From assembly GCA_965268675.1 (NCBI GenBank), contig OZ254179.1:310001-374000 (forward strand): 64,000 nt of DNA. Direction: 5' to 3'. The stretch comes from AAA044-D11 sp009705075. GTDB taxonomy: Bacteria > Actinomycetota > Actinomycetes > Nanopelagicales > Nanopelagicaceae. The position numbers were made by a program, and so were the translations under genes. The notes below the pieces were generated by a model. It saw only the letters and a list, made by a program, of their open reading frames with translations, ran no database searches and was not told the origin of the DNA. Positions 57,479-64,000 of the stretch are shown piece after piece; the first letter of the stretch is position 1; each line of letters begins with the position of its first letter.

Positions 57479-58834
57479 ATGTCCACTCCCGAAGATTTAG
57501 AAGTTTTAAAAATAATTGAAACAGCGCTTATGAAGCGCTGGCCAGAGAGCAAGATTGAACCTTCACTAGATCGCATAGCCACATTGGTGGATGCACTTGG
57601 TTCTCCGCAACTCTCGTTTCCCACGATTCATATTGGTGGCACAAATGGCAAGACGAGCACATCCCGAATGGTCGATGCGCTGCTTACCGAGCTTGATTAC
57701 CGAACTGGGCGTTTTACAAGTCCACATTTAGAGAGTTTTCTAGAACGTATCTCAATTAAAGGTGCACCAATCAGTGCGGCTGAATTAATTGCTACCTATA
57801 ACGATATTGCGCTCTATTTAGATTTAATCGACAGTAGATCTGAGCACCCGATTTCTTATTTTGAAGCTGTTACTGCCCTGGCTTTTGTAGCTTTCGCAGA
57901 ACATCCAGTTGATATAGGGATCATTGAAGTTGGAATGGGCGGTGACTGGGATGCTACAAACGTTGTGCAGAGCGCAGTTTCCGTCTTAATGCCAATTGGT
58001 TTGGACCATACGGAATATCTTGGCGAAACGATCGAAGAGATTGCTCGCACAAAAGCGGGAATTATTAAGCCAGAATCGCATGTTGTTTTAGCAGCGCAGG
58101 AGCCAGAAGTTGCTCGAATTTTGTTGGAAAAAGTTCTGGAAAAATCTGCAATTCCGTATCGTGAAGGTATTGAATTCGCACTACTCCGTAGAGATATCGC
58201 CGTTGGTGGTCAACTTATTTCTGTAAAGGGAGTACATGGTGAATACACCGACATCTACTTACCACTGCACGGCGCTCATCAAGCCGCGAATGCAGCGGTA
58301 GCAATCGCGACAGTTGAGGCTTTCGTTGGAGTCCAGTTGGATAGCGAACTAGTGCGTGCCGCCTTTGCAAACGTTTCATCTCCGGGCAGATTAGAAATAT
58401 TGCACAGGGATCCAACAGTCATTGTCGATGCTGCCCACAATCCTCATGGTGCCAAGGCTCTGGCTGAAACGATTCGGACTGAATTCGATTTTGAATCTAT
58501 TTTCTGCGTGCTTGGAATCCTGGGCGATAAAGATGTCTCTGGTTTCCTGAAAGCTCTAGAACCTGTTGTAGATCGCCTGGTTGTGACGAAATCCGATTCT
58601 CCTCGGGCGCTGCCGGCAGCAGACTTATTCGCCGAAGCAATCGAAATCTTTGGGCACGAACGGGTATACAAAGAGGAAGAATTGGCCTCAGCCATAACCT
58701 ATGCAATGGAACAAGCTACGCTCATAAATCAGGTAAGTGACGGGGTAAGTGCAGTCGTGATCACGGGTTCTGTTGTAACCGCAGGTTCAGCCCGGGTAGT
58801 TTTGAAGAAGATCGCAAGAGCGGAGGAGAAGTGA
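57479..58834 (+). CDS. folC: Dihydrofolate/folylpolyglutamate synthase FolC
   Basis: A 451-residue Mur-ligase-like enzyme: P-loop IGGTNGKTSTSRMVDALL (about 58), YRTGRFTSPHLESFLERI, EVGMGGDWDATNVV, LDHTEYLG and VIVDAAHNPHGAKALAETI. It adds glutamate to dihydropteroate/folates. It follows valS by two bases and overlaps the DUF4233 gene by GTGA, the standard actinobacterial order. Confidence 0.94.
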   Translation: MSTPEDLEVLKIIETALMKRWPESKIEPSLDRIATLVDALGSPQLSFPTIHIGGTNGKTSTSRMVDALLTELDYRTGRFTSPHLESFLERISIKGAPISAAELIATYNDIALYLDLIDSRSEHPISYFEAVTALAFVAFAEHPVDIGIIEVGMGGDWDATNVVQSAVSVLMPIGLDHTEYLGETIEEIARTKAGIIKPESHVVLAAQEPEVARILLEKVLEKSAIPYREGIEFALLRRDIAVGGQLISVKGVHGEYTDIYLPLHGAHQAANAAVAIATVEAFVGVQLDSELVRAAFANVSSPGRLEILHRDPTVIVDAAHNPHGAKALAETIRTEFDFESIFCVLGILGDKDVSGFLKALEPVVDRLVVTKSDSPRALPAADLFAEAIEIFGHERVYKEEELASAITYAMEQATLINQVSDGVSAVVITGSVVTAGSARVVLKKIARAEEK

Positions 58835-59163
58835 GAGTTCTTAGCGCAGCCGTTTTAACTATGGAGGCTTTTGTTATGGGCTTCGCAGTCTTGCTGGCAA
58901 TGGGAGAGCGCTCAGGTGGCGCCCTTGCAATCGGCGGGACTATTGCGATTTTGCAATTATTAAATGCCGGCTTAATGAAGAAGAGAGTTGGCTGGATTAT
59001 TGGTTCAATTCTTCAAATTGCAATGATTGCTTACGGATATGTAGTAACGCCAATGTATTTCATGGGCGCTCTCTTCACAGCTCTCTGGCTAGCGGCCTTT
59101 TTTGTGGGCCGAAAGGGTGAGGCAATTCGGGCCGAACTTCTAAGGCTCAAGCCCCTTAAATAG
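58831..59163 (+). CDS. DUF4233 small membrane protein
   Basis: A 110-residue protein with four hydrophobic segments (about 3-22, 28-48, 54-72, 76-92) and a short basic end (FVGRKGEAIRAELLRLKPLK). Position between folC and ndk and the size match the DUF4233 family of actinobacteria, whose role is unknown. The GTG start overlaps the folC stop and is preceded by GGAGG. Confidence 0.8.
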   Translation: MRVLSAAVLTMEAFVMGFAVLLAMGERSGGALAIGGTIAILQLLNAGLMKKRVGWIIGSILQIAMIAYGYVVTPMYFMGALFTALWLAAFFVGRKGEAIRAELLRLKPLK

Positions 59164-59204
59164 TGGGCAAAACTCTCGGATTAAGAACTTTTGGGCAGTC
59201 GCAT

Positions 59205-59210
59205 TAGACT
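59205..59210 (+). promoter_or_regulatory. Leaderless -10 of ndk
   Basis: TAGACT, seven bases, GTG at 59218; no ribosome site, which decides the start against an upstream reading from 59191. Confidence 0.5.
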
Positions 59211-59217
59211 GACGCCC

Positions 59218-59652
59218 GTGAATTCCCAGAAACTAGAACGTACCCTGATCTTGATTAAACCAGATGGGGTTCGCCGCTCATTAGTAGGCGAAGTAGTTAG
59301 ACGTATTGAAACAAAGGGCTATCAAATTGTTGGATTGAAAATGTTAACTCCAACTCGTGAGATTCTTGCAAAACATTATGCGGAACATGAAGGTAAACCA
59401 TTTTACGAACCGCTAATTGAATTTATGTTGTCAGGTCCGATAGTTGCATTGATTGCCGAAGGCAACCGCGTAATCGAAGGTTTCCGTAAGTTGGCTGGAA
59501 CAACCGACCCAACAACTGCAGAGCCAGGAACGATTCGTGGCGACCTCGGTCGCGATCAAGGAACAAAAGTTGTTCAGAATATTGTTCATGGTTCAGATTC
59601 ACCTGAATCAGCAGAACGTGAAATTGCAATTTTCTTCCCCGAGTTAAATTAA
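59218..59652 (+). CDS. ndk: Nucleoside diphosphate kinase
   Basis: A 144-residue NDK: ERTLILIKPDGVRRSLVGEVV, the substrate loop YAEHEGKPFYEPL, and the phospho-histidine in NIVHGSDSPESAEREIAIFF. It balances NTP pools. It starts with GTG at 59218 after a leaderless -10; length is normal for the family (135-150). Confidence 0.95.
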   Translation: MNSQKLERTLILIKPDGVRRSLVGEVVRRIETKGYQIVGLKMLTPTREILAKHYAEHEGKPFYEPLIEFMLSGPIVALIAEGNRVIEGFRKLAGTTDPTTAEPGTIRGDLGRDQGTKVVQNIVHGSDSPESAEREIAIFFPELN

Positions 59653-59666
59653 TTGAAAGGTCTCAA

Positions 59667-60710
59667 ATGAGCAAAAAGAATCCCAATCGCATGTCCTTTA
59701 TCGGACGAGACATGGCGGTCGACTTAGGTACTGCCAATACACTCGTCTATGTTCGCGGTCGTGGAATTGTTCTAAATGAGCCAAGTGTTGTTGCCGTGAA
59801 TCAAGATACCGGTGGAATTCTTGCAGTTGGGCTTGAAGCTAAGCGCATGATTGGTCGTACGCCAGGAAATATTGTCGCAATCCGTCCACTCAAAGATGGC
59901 GTTATTGCAGATTTTGATACAACTGAACGCATGCTCCGCTACTTCATCCAGAAAGTACATCGCCGTCGCTACCTTGCAAAGCCAAGAATTGTGGTCTGTG
60001 TGCCTTCAGGTATCACTGGCGTTGAACAACGCGCAGTTAAAGATGCTGGATATGCAGCAGGCGCACGTAAGGTTTACATTATTGAAGAGCCAATGGCCGC
60101 GGCAATTGGTGCAGGACTTCCAATTCACGAACCAACTGGGAACATGGTTGTAGATATTGGTGGCGGGACAACTGAAGTTGCTGTTATTTCACTTGGTGGA
60201 ATTGTTACTGCGCTCTCAATTCGAATCGGTGGCGATGAACTTGATCAAGCAATTATTGATTGGGTTAAGCGCGAATACTCCCTATTGCTGGGAGAGCGCA
60301 CAGCGGAAGAGATAAAGATGGCTATTGGATCTGCTTACAAGTTACCTGGGGAACCAGATGCTGAAATTCGCGGTCGTGATCTTGCAACTGGACTTCCAAA
60401 AACAATTCGCGTATCTGCCGAAGATATTCGCAAGGCTATGGAAGATCCGGTAAATCAAATCGTTAATGCCGTTAAGAGCACGCTAGATAAGACGCCACCA
60501 GAACTTGCAAGTGATCTTATGGATCGTGGAATCGTTCTAACGGGCGGTGGTGCACTCCTTCGCGGACTCGATGAGCGACTTCGCCATGAAACCGGAATGC
60601 CAGTGCATATCTCTGAGCGTCCATTGCAAGCTGTCGCTGAAGGTTCAGGCAAGTGTGTTGAAGAATTCGAAGCCTTAGAAAAGGTTTTGATTTCTGAACC
60701 TCGCCGTTAG
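59667..60710 (+). CDS. mreB: Rod shape-determining protein MreB
   Basis: A 347-residue actin-like ATPase: phosphate 1 loop AVDLGTANTLVYVRGRGIVLNEPSVVA, connect/phosphate 2 VVDIGGGTTEVAVISLGGIV, and adenosine loop GIVLTGGGALLRGLDERL. It forms filaments that steer lateral wall synthesis. A ribosome site GAAAGG precedes the ATG; mreC follows after 12 bases. The presence of mreB in this compact genome indicates a rod or curved-rod cell type with MreB-guided elongation. Confidence 0.96.
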   Translation: MSKKNPNRMSFIGRDMAVDLGTANTLVYVRGRGIVLNEPSVVAVNQDTGGILAVGLEAKRMIGRTPGNIVAIRPLKDGVIADFDTTERMLRYFIQKVHRRRYLAKPRIVVCVPSGITGVEQRAVKDAGYAAGARKVYIIEEPMAAAIGAGLPIHEPTGNMVVDIGGGTTEVAVISLGGIVTALSIRIGGDELDQAIIDWVKREYSLLLGERTAEEIKMAIGSAYKLPGEPDAEIRGRDLATGLPKTIRVSAEDIRKAMEDPVNQIVNAVKSTLDKTPPELASDLMDRGIVLTGGGALLRGLDERLRHETGMPVHISERPLQAVAEGSGKCVEEFEALEKVLISEPRR

Positions 60711-60722
60711 GGAGAATAGAAA

Positions 60723-61685
60723 GTGGCAGCTGGTGACAACAATCGTTCCCGGCTTCTGCTTGTAATTCTCCTTGTAACTTCACTCTTCTTGATTACGCTC
60801 GACTTGCGTGGCGTTAGTCTCACTGAAAAATCGAGATCGGCAACTCAGACGTTTCTAGCGCCGATACAGCGTGGAGTCTCTGATCTGTTCTCCCCAGCAG
60901 GAAACTTCTTCTCGGATATAAAGAATTTTGGTAATACTAAAGAAGAATTGAAAAAGCTAGAGAGTGAGAATGCAAAACTCCGCAAGAGAGTAATTCTCAA
61001 CAAAGACACAGTTGGACAGTTGAAGAAATTAAAAAACGTCCTAGACCTTGCAGGTAGAGGAAGTTATAAAGTTGTTTCAGCACGAGTCATAGGAAAAGGT
61101 AGTTCTTCAACCTTCAGTCAGACCATTACGATCGATGCTGGCTTAAACGATGGTGTGACAAAAAATATGACCGTCATTGGGGAATTTGGCCTAGTGGGAG
61201 TCGTTAAAAGTGCAACAGCAACTTCTGCAATAGTTTTATTAATGAGCGATCCATCTTTTCGAATTGGGGTTCGCATCGCGCGAAGCCAGAGTATTGGGGT
61301 ATTAATAGGTGAAGGCGATAACACCTACACCTTGCAACTCTTGGATCCTGCCGGCAGTATTGAAAATGGCGATGTTTTGTTATCACTTGGCAGTGATAAC
61401 AACCGGCCATTTGTTCCTGGAGTGCCAGTCGGATATGTGAAATCAGTTAAAGACACAAGTGCAACGCTAACGCAGGAAGCTAGCGTACGAAGTTATTCAG
61501 ACCTTGGAAACCTTGGAGTTATTTCGGTAATTTTGAAGAGCACAAATGGTGGACCAAGGGATGCGCTTATTCCACGTCCGAATCCAACTCCGACAACAAC
61601 TATTTATGTAACACAACCACCGGCGACTAGCCCATCAACATCTATATCGCCATCACCATCGGCTTCAAGCGAGGCTAAGAATTGA
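60723..61685 (+). CDS. mreC: Rod shape-determining protein MreC
   Basis: A 320-residue protein: membrane helix (about 11-28), a coiled-coil (KEELKKLESENAKLRKRVILNK), the two beta domains of MreC (SARVIGKGSSSTFSQTITIDAGLNDGV, GLVGVVKSATATSAIVLLMSDPSFRIGV) and an added C-terminal Pro/Ser/Thr tail (about 280-320, PTPTTTIYVTQPPATSPSTS) that would lie outside the cell. The tail is not part of standard MreC and may reach into the wall. The GTG start follows mreB. Confidence 0.93.
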   Translation: MAAGDNNRSRLLLVILLVTSLFLITLDLRGVSLTEKSRSATQTFLAPIQRGVSDLFSPAGNFFSDIKNFGNTKEELKKLESENAKLRKRVILNKDTVGQLKKLKNVLDLAGRGSYKVVSARVIGKGSSSTFSQTITIDAGLNDGVTKNMTVIGEFGLVGVVKSATATSAIVLLMSDPSFRIGVRIARSQSIGVLIGEGDNTYTLQLLDPAGSIENGDVLLSLGSDNNRPFVPGVPVGYVKSVKDTSATLTQEASVRSYSDLGNLGVISVILKSTNGGPRDALIPRPNPTPTTTIYVTQPPATSPSTSISPSPSASSEAKN

Positions 61686-62203
61686 GTTGGGCTCGATCTG
61701 GATATAGTGCAATTGTCCTTCTCCTCTTCTTTGTAATTCAAGAGTCTGCTATTTCCAAAATTAATTTTCCAATTGCAGGCTTCTCACTTTACCTCTGCGC
61801 ACTTATAGGCCTGATGGCGCTCGAAGAGAGAAATGGCGCTATCTCACTTGGATTTATCGGCGGAATCATCCTAGATCTCTCACCTTCAGCAGATTCACCG
61901 TTCGGTAAGTGGGCGCTAATTCTGACTCTTGTCGGTTACCTTTTTTCGCGGAACCAGGAGAGTATTCGGGATTTCACAAATAGGCCGGTTGCTTTCTTGC
62001 TATTTGTTTCAACGGGAGTCACCGCAACGCTTCTAATATTCCTGCTTCTTGGCTTAATTCTTGGCGAAAATAACGGCGCAGTTCTTTCAAATCTGCAGAC
62101 TATTTTGGGAAATGGAATTTGGACCTTGCTCTTATCTTCAATCTTTCTTCCGGGATTAGTTAAGTTACGAAACTTCTCTCTAACTTCAAGAGAGCGCATA
62201 TGA
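61682..62203 (+). CDS. mreD: Rod shape-determining protein MreD
   Basis: A 173-residue membrane protein with about five helices and the loop GFIGGIILDLSPSADSPFGKWALIL typical of MreD. It starts with TTG overlapping the mreC stop (TTGA), with GAGG eight bases upstream. It links MreC to PBP2 and RodA in the elongasome. Confidence 0.87.
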   Translation: MSWARSGYSAIVLLLFFVIQESAISKINFPIAGFSLYLCALIGLMALEERNGAISLGFIGGIILDLSPSADSPFGKWALILTLVGYLFSRNQESIRDFTNRPVAFLLFVSTGVTATLLIFLLLGLILGENNGAVLSNLQTILGNGIWTLLLSSIFLPGLVKLRNFSLTSRERI

Positions 62204-64000
62204 GTCTTCGCTCTCGATTGAATTTGGTAATTGTTCAAGCCTTAATCATCTCTTTGATGCTTGCACTAACAGGAAGACTTTTCTATCTGCAAGTTGCAGC
62301 AGGCATTAAATATCGCGATGCCGCGCTAAGTATCCAAAGCAGAGATGTTGTTAATCCCGCCATACGCGGTGCGATAGTTGATAGTTCGGGCATTCCTCTT
62401 GTAATGGACCGTCCGGGCATGGTTATTTCAGTTGATAGAAGCAAGATCGATAAGTTGCCAGATAAGGGCGTCAAAGTCTTAGAGCGGGTAGCAAAGCTAA
62501 TTGGAAAGACTCCGGAGAATGTTTATGTTGCAACTCGACTTTGCGGAGAACTTTCACAATCCAAGAGCGCAGGGTGTTGGAAAGGAACGCGTTTTCAGCC
62601 AATTCCAGTTACTCGAACTGCGACGAAGGAGCAGGCGCTGAAAATTCTGGAAAACTCGGAGTTATTTCCTGGAATAAGCGCGCAATCTGTTCCGGTTCGA
62701 AGTTATCCATCGATGGCAGGCGAAAATGGCATTCATGTTCTGGGCTATGTGGGAACAGTTAATGAGAGCGATTTACAGGACTCTACTAAGAATTATTTTC
62801 GTGAAGAGATTATTGGAAAAGATGGTCTGGAATTTCAATACGACCAATACCTTCGGGGTCGAGCCGGAATTAAGACTGTAATTGTCGATCGGAAAGAATC
62901 AGTTACCAAGCAGGCAGTGAGTACTCAACCAGTAGCTGGATTAAATCTCGTCACTAATCTAGATGCGAGATTGCAGGCTGCTACTGAGAAGGCACTTGAA
63001 TCTTCTGTCTTAAGAGCACGCTCTCTTGGAGGCGTTGCTGATGGAGGCGCAGCCATCGTGATGGATGTTAATAGCGGAAAAATTCTCGCACTCGCTTCCT
63101 ACCCAACGTATGATCCAAATATTTGGCAGATTGGACTTACGCAAAAGCAAGCGACAAATTTATTTAGTGAGGCGACAGGAGTTCCGGCGCTAAATCGACC
63201 GCTCCAAGGAATGTATCCACCGGCCTCTACTTTCAAATCTGTTTCGGCCGTAGCTGCAATGTCAGCTGGCTACAACATGAACGCTCTCTATAAGTGTCCT
63301 GCCCGAGTACAAATTGGTAACCGTGAGTTTAAGAACTTTGAAACCAAATCTCAGGGAACGATAAATATGAAGCGAGCGATTGCTGTTTCATGCGACACAA
63401 TTTGGTATCAAATCTCTTACGACGAATGGGTTCGTGATGGCGGCCTTTCGCCAAAATCCGGACTAAATGATTATTTCTTTAAGGCTGCTCGTGGATTTGG
63501 CCTCGGAAAAATTACCGGGATAGATCTACCGAGTGAGGCTTCTGGTCGTATTCCAGATCGCGCATGGAAAGAGAGTTTCTATCAAGCAAATAAGAATTAC
63601 TACTGTAATTACAGAGAACGAGCAAAGAAATCTGATTTAACTCCATTTCTAATCGAAGTTGCTCGAGAAAATTGTCTTGATGGAAATATTATTCGAGCGG
63701 GAGATGCTGTTAACTTTTCTATTGGACAGGGCGATACGCTCTTAACTCCAATTCAAATGACCCAACTTTATGCCGCGATAGCAAATGGTGGAACTATTTA
63801 TAAACCGGAAATTGCCCGTGCGGTTGTTAAATCCAATGGCACAGTTGTTAAAGAGTTCTTACCAAAAGTTGTAGCAACAAATGTTTTATCTAAGAAAGCA
63901 ACGAAGTTCTTACATGAAGCCCTTCGCGCTGTAGTCACCGAAGGAACGGCTGCCGGAGTTTTCGCAGGATTTCCTGTCGCAGTTTCTGGTAAAACTGGAA
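62200..64000 (+). CDS. mrdA: Penicillin-binding protein 2 (MrdA), 3' end cut by window edge
   Basis: Open from the ATG at 62200 (overlapping mreD by ATGA) to the window edge, 600 residues. N-terminal helix (NLVIVQALIISLMLALTGRLFYLQ), dimerisation domain with RGAIVDSSGIPLV and VLGYVGTV, then the transpeptidase domain: the active-site serine in PPASTFKSVSA (STFK), SCD in AVSCDTIWYQIS, and KTG in VSGKTG as the last complete residues in the window. It crosslinks peptidoglycan in the MreBCD elongasome; rodA probably follows outside the window. Confidence 0.95.
   Translation, partial: MSLRSRLNLVIVQALIISLMLALTGRLFYLQVAAGIKYRDAALSIQSRDVVNPAIRGAIVDSSGIPLVMDRPGMVISVDRSKIDKLPDKGVKVLERVAKLIGKTPENVYVATRLCGELSQSKSAGCWKGTRFQPIPVTRTATKEQALKILENSELFPGISAQSVPVRSYPSMAGENGIHVLGYVGTVNESDLQDSTKNYFREEIIGKDGLEFQYDQYLRGRAGIKTVIVDRKESVTKQAVSTQPVAGLNLVTNLDARLQAATEKALESSVLRARSLGGVADGGAAIVMDVNSGKILALASYPTYDPNIWQIGLTQKQATNLFSEATGVPALNRPLQGMYPPASTFKSVSAVAAMSAGYNMNALYKCPARVQIGNREFKNFETKSQGTINMKRAIAVSCDTIWYQISYDEWVRDGGLSPKSGLNDYFFKAARGFGLGKITGIDLPSEASGRIPDRAWKESFYQANKNYYCNYRERAKKSDLTPFLIEVARENCLDGNIIRAGDAVNFSIGQGDTLLTPIQMTQLYAAIANGGTIYKPEIARAVVKSNGTVVKEFLPKVVATNVLSKKATKFLHEALRAVVTEGTAAGVFAGFPVAVSGKTG

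Overview
The window reads as one contiguous piece of a streamlined, fairly low-GC actinobacterial chromosome (mid-40s percent GC by eye, not counted). The evidence is the clpP1-clpP2-clpX-valS-folC-DUF4233-ndk-mreBCD-pbp2 order, a group II truncated haemoglobin of mycobacterial GlbO type, a PhoP-type GTTCACC direct-repeat box before pst, and many leaderless genes. A freshwater Nanopelagicales (acI)-like actinobacterium is my best guess; this is inference. Gene spacing is very tight: start/stop overlaps (ATGA, GTGA, TAATG) are routine, and three convergent pairs share a 4-base overlap of their stop codons.

Layout. 1-12109: myo-inositol catabolism. iolB (cut by the left edge) diverges from an epimerase-lacI-ALDH-iolD-HpcH aldolase-Gfo/Idh-hydroxyacid dehydrogenase-iolE operon, which has a LacI-type operator on its promoter. 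iolG and a second Gfo/Idh gene face it. 12116-19406: trhO, a PGPGW membrane protein, pnuC, an agmatinase-family hydrolase, a PLP decarboxylase, a small exported protein with I42/chagasin-like features divergent from an EXORDIUM-like exported protein carrying a three-repeat insertion, and a DUF1345-like membrane protein. 19564-28088: a full Flp/Tad pilus operon, flp-tadE-tadG-cpaB-cpaE-tadA-tadB-tadC-prepilin peptidase, in which TadB is fused to an N-terminal exported von Willebrand A domain. 28085-29711: an acidic secreted Fn3 protein and a PH-like small protein.

30124-37588: nitrogen and phosphate uptake (amtB-glnK, ppa, orn, pstCAB then pstS) with tRNA-Lys, tRNA-His and tRNA-Arg. 37643-46476: housekeeping and small operons (ettA-thioesterase-MFS-glbO, mscS, HNH protein, pepN, trmB, rpiB). 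46564-48775: two exported proteins, one collagen-like with a 90-bp DNA repeat. 48806-50774: tRNA-Gly, an AzgA/PbuG-type purine permease, tRNA-Pro. 50813-64000: trigger factor, the Clp protease set, valS, folC, ndk and the MreBCD-PBP2 elongation cluster, whose last gene is cut by the right edge just after its KTG motif.

The most unusual items are the EXORDIUM-like protein with repeats inserted inside the domain, the VWA-TadB fusion, the recurrent TANNNT-N6-8-start leaderless promoter layout (at least 16 genes, including three divergent pairs packed into 28-37 bp), and a long inverted repeat that looks like both the clpP terminator and the clpX promoter. I saw no insertion sequence, prophage, CRISPR array, rRNA or replication origin.
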